Notes under the pieces: generated by a model
Seen by the model: the letters and a program-made list of their open reading frames with translations, nothing else
What the model was told of the DNA's origin: nothing
Database searches by the model: none
NCBI GenBank assembly: GCA_016184235.1
Contig: JACPDC010000063.1
Span: forward strand, 1 to 10,889
Origin: Deltaproteobacteria bacterium
Lineage (GTDB): Bacteria > Desulfobacterota > Binatia > UBA9968
Direction of reading: 5' to 3'
DNA length: 10,889 nucleotides
Shown here: positions 8,836 to 10,889 of the stretch, in pieces
Layout: every line of letters begins with the position of its first letter
Position numbering within the stretch: position 1 is the first letter of the stretch
Position numbers and translations under genes: made by a program

Positions 8836-10018
8836 CTCTCTGGACAGCGGCCGTTCGCCAGGTGAAATTCGAAGTCGGAGCGGAAGAGCTTGAGGGCGCT
8901 CTCGATCGGCGGTCCGGGCATATTGATCAGGTTGCAGAAGCCCTTGCCCTTATTGAAGCTGATCACCTTGCCGAACTGCTCCAAGAGAGGCAGCCCCCCC
9001 TGTCCTTGCTGGACCTTTTTCAGCAGCGCAGGGTCTCCTCGACGATGCAGGAGCCCTCTGTGACGATGCGGACCACGCCGCAGCCGAGCGTGGAGCCGGC
9101 GGCGCGCACGGAATTAGGGTCGAGCGGCACGTCGATCTTGTCGGCGGGCAGGTAGGCCGACGAGGGGCCGCCCGGCAGGATCGCCTTTATGGCCTTTTTT
9201 CCTTTCACTCCTCCGCCGCACTCCTCTATCAAGAAGCGCAGGGACGAGCCAAAGGGAAGCTCGTAGATCCCCGGCCGATTCACTTCATCGTTGAGCGAAA
9301 AGATCATGGTCCCCGGACTCTCGGGCGTGCCGAAGCCGCGATACCACGCCGCCCCTTGGGCGATGATGGGCGCGACATTGGCGAGGGTCTCGACGTTGTT
9401 GACTGCGGTCGGTTTGCCGAATAGCCCCGCGGTCGCGGGGAAGGGAGGTTTCTGCCGGGGCAGGGGCTGCTTCTGTTCGATGACTTCCAGGGCAGCCGAA
9501 TCTTCGCCGGCGACATAGTTGGGCGGCGCGGCGACAAATACAACGTCGAGACTGAAGTCGCTGCCGAGAATCTTTTTCCCGCACAGGCCGGCGGCCTCGG
9601 CCTCGGCCAGCGCGCCGGCCATGCTGTTTTTTGCTTCTTTGTATTGGTCGTTGATATAAAGGTAGGCGGTGGAGGCGCCTACTGCATAGGCGGCCAGGAT
9701 CGTTCCTTCGAGGACAAGATGGGGGAGGTTCTCCATGAGGAGACGGTCCTTCTTGCTTCCCGGCTCATCTTCTCCGCCGTTGAGCACGACATAATGGGGC
9801 TCAACTGCGCACTCTCGGGTGAAGGCCCACTTTTTTCCCGTGGGAAAGCCTGCTCCGCCTCTGCCCCGCAGACCCGACTCGGCAATCTCTTGGAGGATAC
9901 CCTCAGGGGTTGAGCCCTTCAAGGCCTTCTCTAAAGCGACGTAACCGCCGCGTTGCCGGTACTCCTTTAAACCCTCCCTTTCCTCCACCTCTCCCCGCGG
10001 AAACAGGATGCCCTGCAT
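8832..10018 (-). pseudogene. NuoF-like NADH-binding flavoprotein, frameshifted and lacking the [4Fe-4S] motif
   Basis: This is a homolog of the 51-kDa NADH/FMN subunit (NuoF, HoxF, BamH type), which takes hydride from NADH on FMN and passes electrons to Fe-S centres. The first frame (10018 to TGA 9022-9020, 332 residues) shows the NADH/FMN motif GLRGRGGAGFPTGKKW (residues 49-64), NGGEDEPGSKKDR (80-92), PNYVAGEDSAALEVIE (166-181), AVNNVETLANV (205-215) and an SLBB-like part (about 245-300). It stops right after CIVEETLRC. From 9026 a second frame continues 64 residues (LLKKVQQGQGG ... LPLLEQFGK ... LKLFRSDFEFHL ... CPES) to TAA 8834-8832 and matches the usual NuoF C-terminus. The block that should lie between, about 22-25 residues with ESCGxCxPCREG, is missing. 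AGGAG at 10028-10024 overlaps the upstream stop codon. This is either a pseudogene or an assembly error. Confidence 0.8.
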
Positions 10019-10023
10019 CTTCG

Positions 10024-10028
10024 CTCCT
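10024..10028 (-). promoter_or_regulatory. Ribosome binding site of the NuoF-like gene, overlapping the ferredoxin stop codon
   Basis: Read on the minus strand, AGGAG stands five bases before ATG 10018 and shares bases with the TAG stop (10029-10027) of the ferredoxin gene. This suggests translational coupling of the two electron-transfer proteins. Confidence 0.65.
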
Positions 10029-10350
10029 AAAAAACTCCGGTATCCAGGAGCTGGTAGATCAGTTCTTTCAAAGAGGAGTCGATTTTATCCAGCCGCTTCA
10101 CGTCAGGCCCGCCTGCGAGATGGCTCAGGATGTCGTTCAAATCCCCCATTTTCACCCCGGCATACCAGCTCTTTTCCGGGTAGAGCACGATGTTAGGTCC
10201 GTCCTGGCAAGCGCCGAAACAGATGTAGGATCGGACTTCCACATTGGTCAGCTTCCGATCCGCCACCTGCTTCTCCAGCTCCTTCATGAGCTGTTCGGAG
10301 CCGCGGTTTTTGCAATCGACATTTTGACAGACCAGGCAAATCTGTTTCAC
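10027..10350 (-). CDS. Thioredoxin-like [2Fe-2S] ferredoxin (NuoE-type)
   Basis: This is a 107-residue thioredoxin-fold [2Fe-2S] ferredoxin related to the C-terminal domain of NuoE/HoxE and to the Aquifex Fd4 type. Four ligand cysteines are visible: Cys8 and Cys13 in CQNVDCKNRGSEQ, and Cys44 and Cys48 in ICFGACQDGPN. The hallmark VLYPEKSWYAGV follows, then the usual GG-x-x-V-x-RL end (GGPDVKRL). It lacks the N-terminal helical bundle of full NuoE, so it is the ferredoxin-only form. I chose GTG 10350 because AAGGAG (10363-10358) precedes it by seven bases and the fold starts there. The ATG at 10419 would overlap the upstream gene and add 23 residues unlike the family. It lies between the BoxB-like and NuoF-like genes, 47 and 8 bases away, so it is probably the electron shuttle between FMN protein and oxygenase, or part of a soluble NADH dehydrogenase. 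Confidence 0.87.
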   Translation of the reverse strand: MKQICLVCQNVDCKNRGSEQLMKELEKQVADRKLTNVEVRSYICFGACQDGPNIVLYPEKSWYAGVKMGDLNDILSHLAGGPDVKRLDKIDSSLKELIYQLLDTGVF

Positions 10351-10357
10351 TTCGTTT

Positions 10358-10363
10358 CTCCTT
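10358..10363 (-). promoter_or_regulatory. Ribosome binding site that fixes the GTG start of the ferredoxin
   Basis: Read on the minus strand, AAGGAG ends seven bases before GTG 10350. The alternative ATG at 10419 has no comparable site and would overlap the upstream gene. Confidence 0.7.
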
Positions 10364-10397
10364 GAGTAAGTCAGGCGCTCGATGAGGGCCGGGCAGA

Positions 10398-10889
10398 TCA
10401 ATTCATCTGCAAGACCCAATCCTTCTCCTTAAAGATGGCGTCCAGCACACGCTCGTCCTGAGGAGTGGGGAGCGCTTCACCGAGATGTTTTTCATACTCT
10501 TGGGCCGAGAGCAACTCGCCTGCCACGCTGTAGCTCTTCCCGGCGAATTCACCGATGGAGCGGCGGAATTTCAAGTCCGGGACGACAAGTCGTGGCTGCC
10601 CCGCCGGAACATGCTGGTTGAGACCCTCGACCAGCTTCTGACATTCGGCTGCGAAGTGCTGCCGGGCCAAATCGTTGAGGCGGTCTTTGGCGGCAGGCTC
10701 CTTCGCCTCGTGTTCGTCGTAGCGTCCCTTTAGTCCCCAGACGTAGGCCCAATGGGCCGATGAGGAATGATCCGTTCCGAACAAGTCAAAGGCCGTCGAA
10801 AGCCACTTGTTGAAATACTTTTGAATGATAGGGAGCGGAATTTTTCCCGCGCGAACAATGCGCGTCAAGCCGGTATTTCCGGTAAACAT
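10398..10889 (-). CDS. BoxB-like di-iron oxygenase (benzoyl-CoA 2,3-epoxidase subunit B family), C-terminal part
   Basis: This is the C-terminal third of a protein resembling BoxB, the di-iron oxygenase subunit that epoxidises benzoyl-CoA. Matching family segments are MFTGNTGL (cf. HHMFVGESG), IPLPIIQKYFNKWLSTAFDLFG, SSSAHWAYVWGLKGRYDEH, a DLKFRRSIGEFAG stretch like the FxRxIG of BoxB, and LPTPQDERVL. The Met at the window edge is most likely the internal Met that follows the E-x-x-H-H iron-ligand motif, so the reading frame continues outside the window and all iron ligands lie there. Two places look shorter than canonical BoxB: after residue 12 (before RAGKIPLP) and after GRYDEH. These may be subfamily differences. 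It is followed by a [2Fe-2S] ferredoxin and a NuoF-like flavoprotein on the same strand, an arrangement unlike the usual boxAB. Its substrate may be another acyl-CoA. Confidence 0.78.
   Translation of the reverse strand: MFTGNTGLTRIVRAGKIPLPIIQKYFNKWLSTAFDLFGTDHSSSAHWAYVWGLKGRYDEHEAKEPAAKDRLNDLARQHFAAECQKLVEGLNQHVPAGQPRLVVPDLKFRRSIGEFAGKSYSVAGELLSAQEYEKHLGEALPTPQDERVLDAIFKEKDWVLQMN

Noticed and set aside
9010..9030. Programmed -1 frameshift joining the two NuoF-like frames at the A-run
   Set aside because: The slip would have to occur before the TGA at 9022, where CGC TGC TGA is not a slippery heptamer. The five-A run lies after the stop. Even a slip would not restore the missing cysteine block.
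8862..9155. 97-codon open frame on the plus strand after the small protein
   Set aside because: It lies opposite the C-terminal part of the NuoF-like gene, which gives family-like sequence on the minus strand. The plus-strand product has no motif and no ribosome binding site.

Overview
The window is about 60% GC by eye, densely coded, and reads as chromosome of an uncultured, metabolically versatile bacterium. Tat-exported solute-binding proteins, a BoxB-type di-iron oxygenase and a REP-like 'PEPVEGR' repeat are the kind of content seen in soil or sediment lineages near Desulfobacterota/Binatota, Tectomicrobia or Rokubacteria. That placement is a weak inference; nothing here is a phylogenetic marker.

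Region 1 (1-6991, plus strand) looks like one catabolic and uptake operon. It holds the C-terminal part of an alpha/beta hydrolase, a class III PLP aminotransferase of the AGXT2/GABA-aminotransferase type, the two permeases of a Dpp/Opp-type ABC importer, and two tandem, clearly duplicated family 5 solute-binding proteins with Tat signal peptides. No ATPase gene for the importer is in the window. The likely theme is import of a peptide-, amine- or amide-like compound followed by hydrolysis and transamination.

Region 2 (7061-8485, minus strand) is a YtcJ-like amidohydrolase converging on the operon. A short intergenic stretch with a REP-like palindrome separates the two. The protein is short for its family, and compared with the remembered family pattern it lacks two internal blocks. 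One of them should carry the beta-6 metal-ligand histidine. A good sigma-70-like promoter lies just upstream.

Region 3 (8650-8835, plus strand) is a 61-residue protein with an SH3-like sequence pattern. It ends in the same GTTAAC palindrome as the gene converging on it.

Region 4 (8832-10889, minus strand) is an apparent operon. In transcription order it has the C-terminal third of a BoxB-like di-iron oxygenase (its metal site lies just outside the window), a thioredoxin-like [2Fe-2S] ferredoxin (NuoE-type) and a NuoF-type NADH/FMN flavoprotein. The NuoF-like gene is broken: the frame changes near 9020-9030, and the block that should encode the [4Fe-4S] N3 motif is missing. Its C-terminus is readable in another frame down to 8832. 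The most interesting idea is that a NuoEF-type module feeds electrons from NADH to a BoxB-like oxygenase in place of the usual BoxA reductase. The most important caution is that several genes on the right side seem to lack internal blocks, so gene decay or assembly error must be excluded first.
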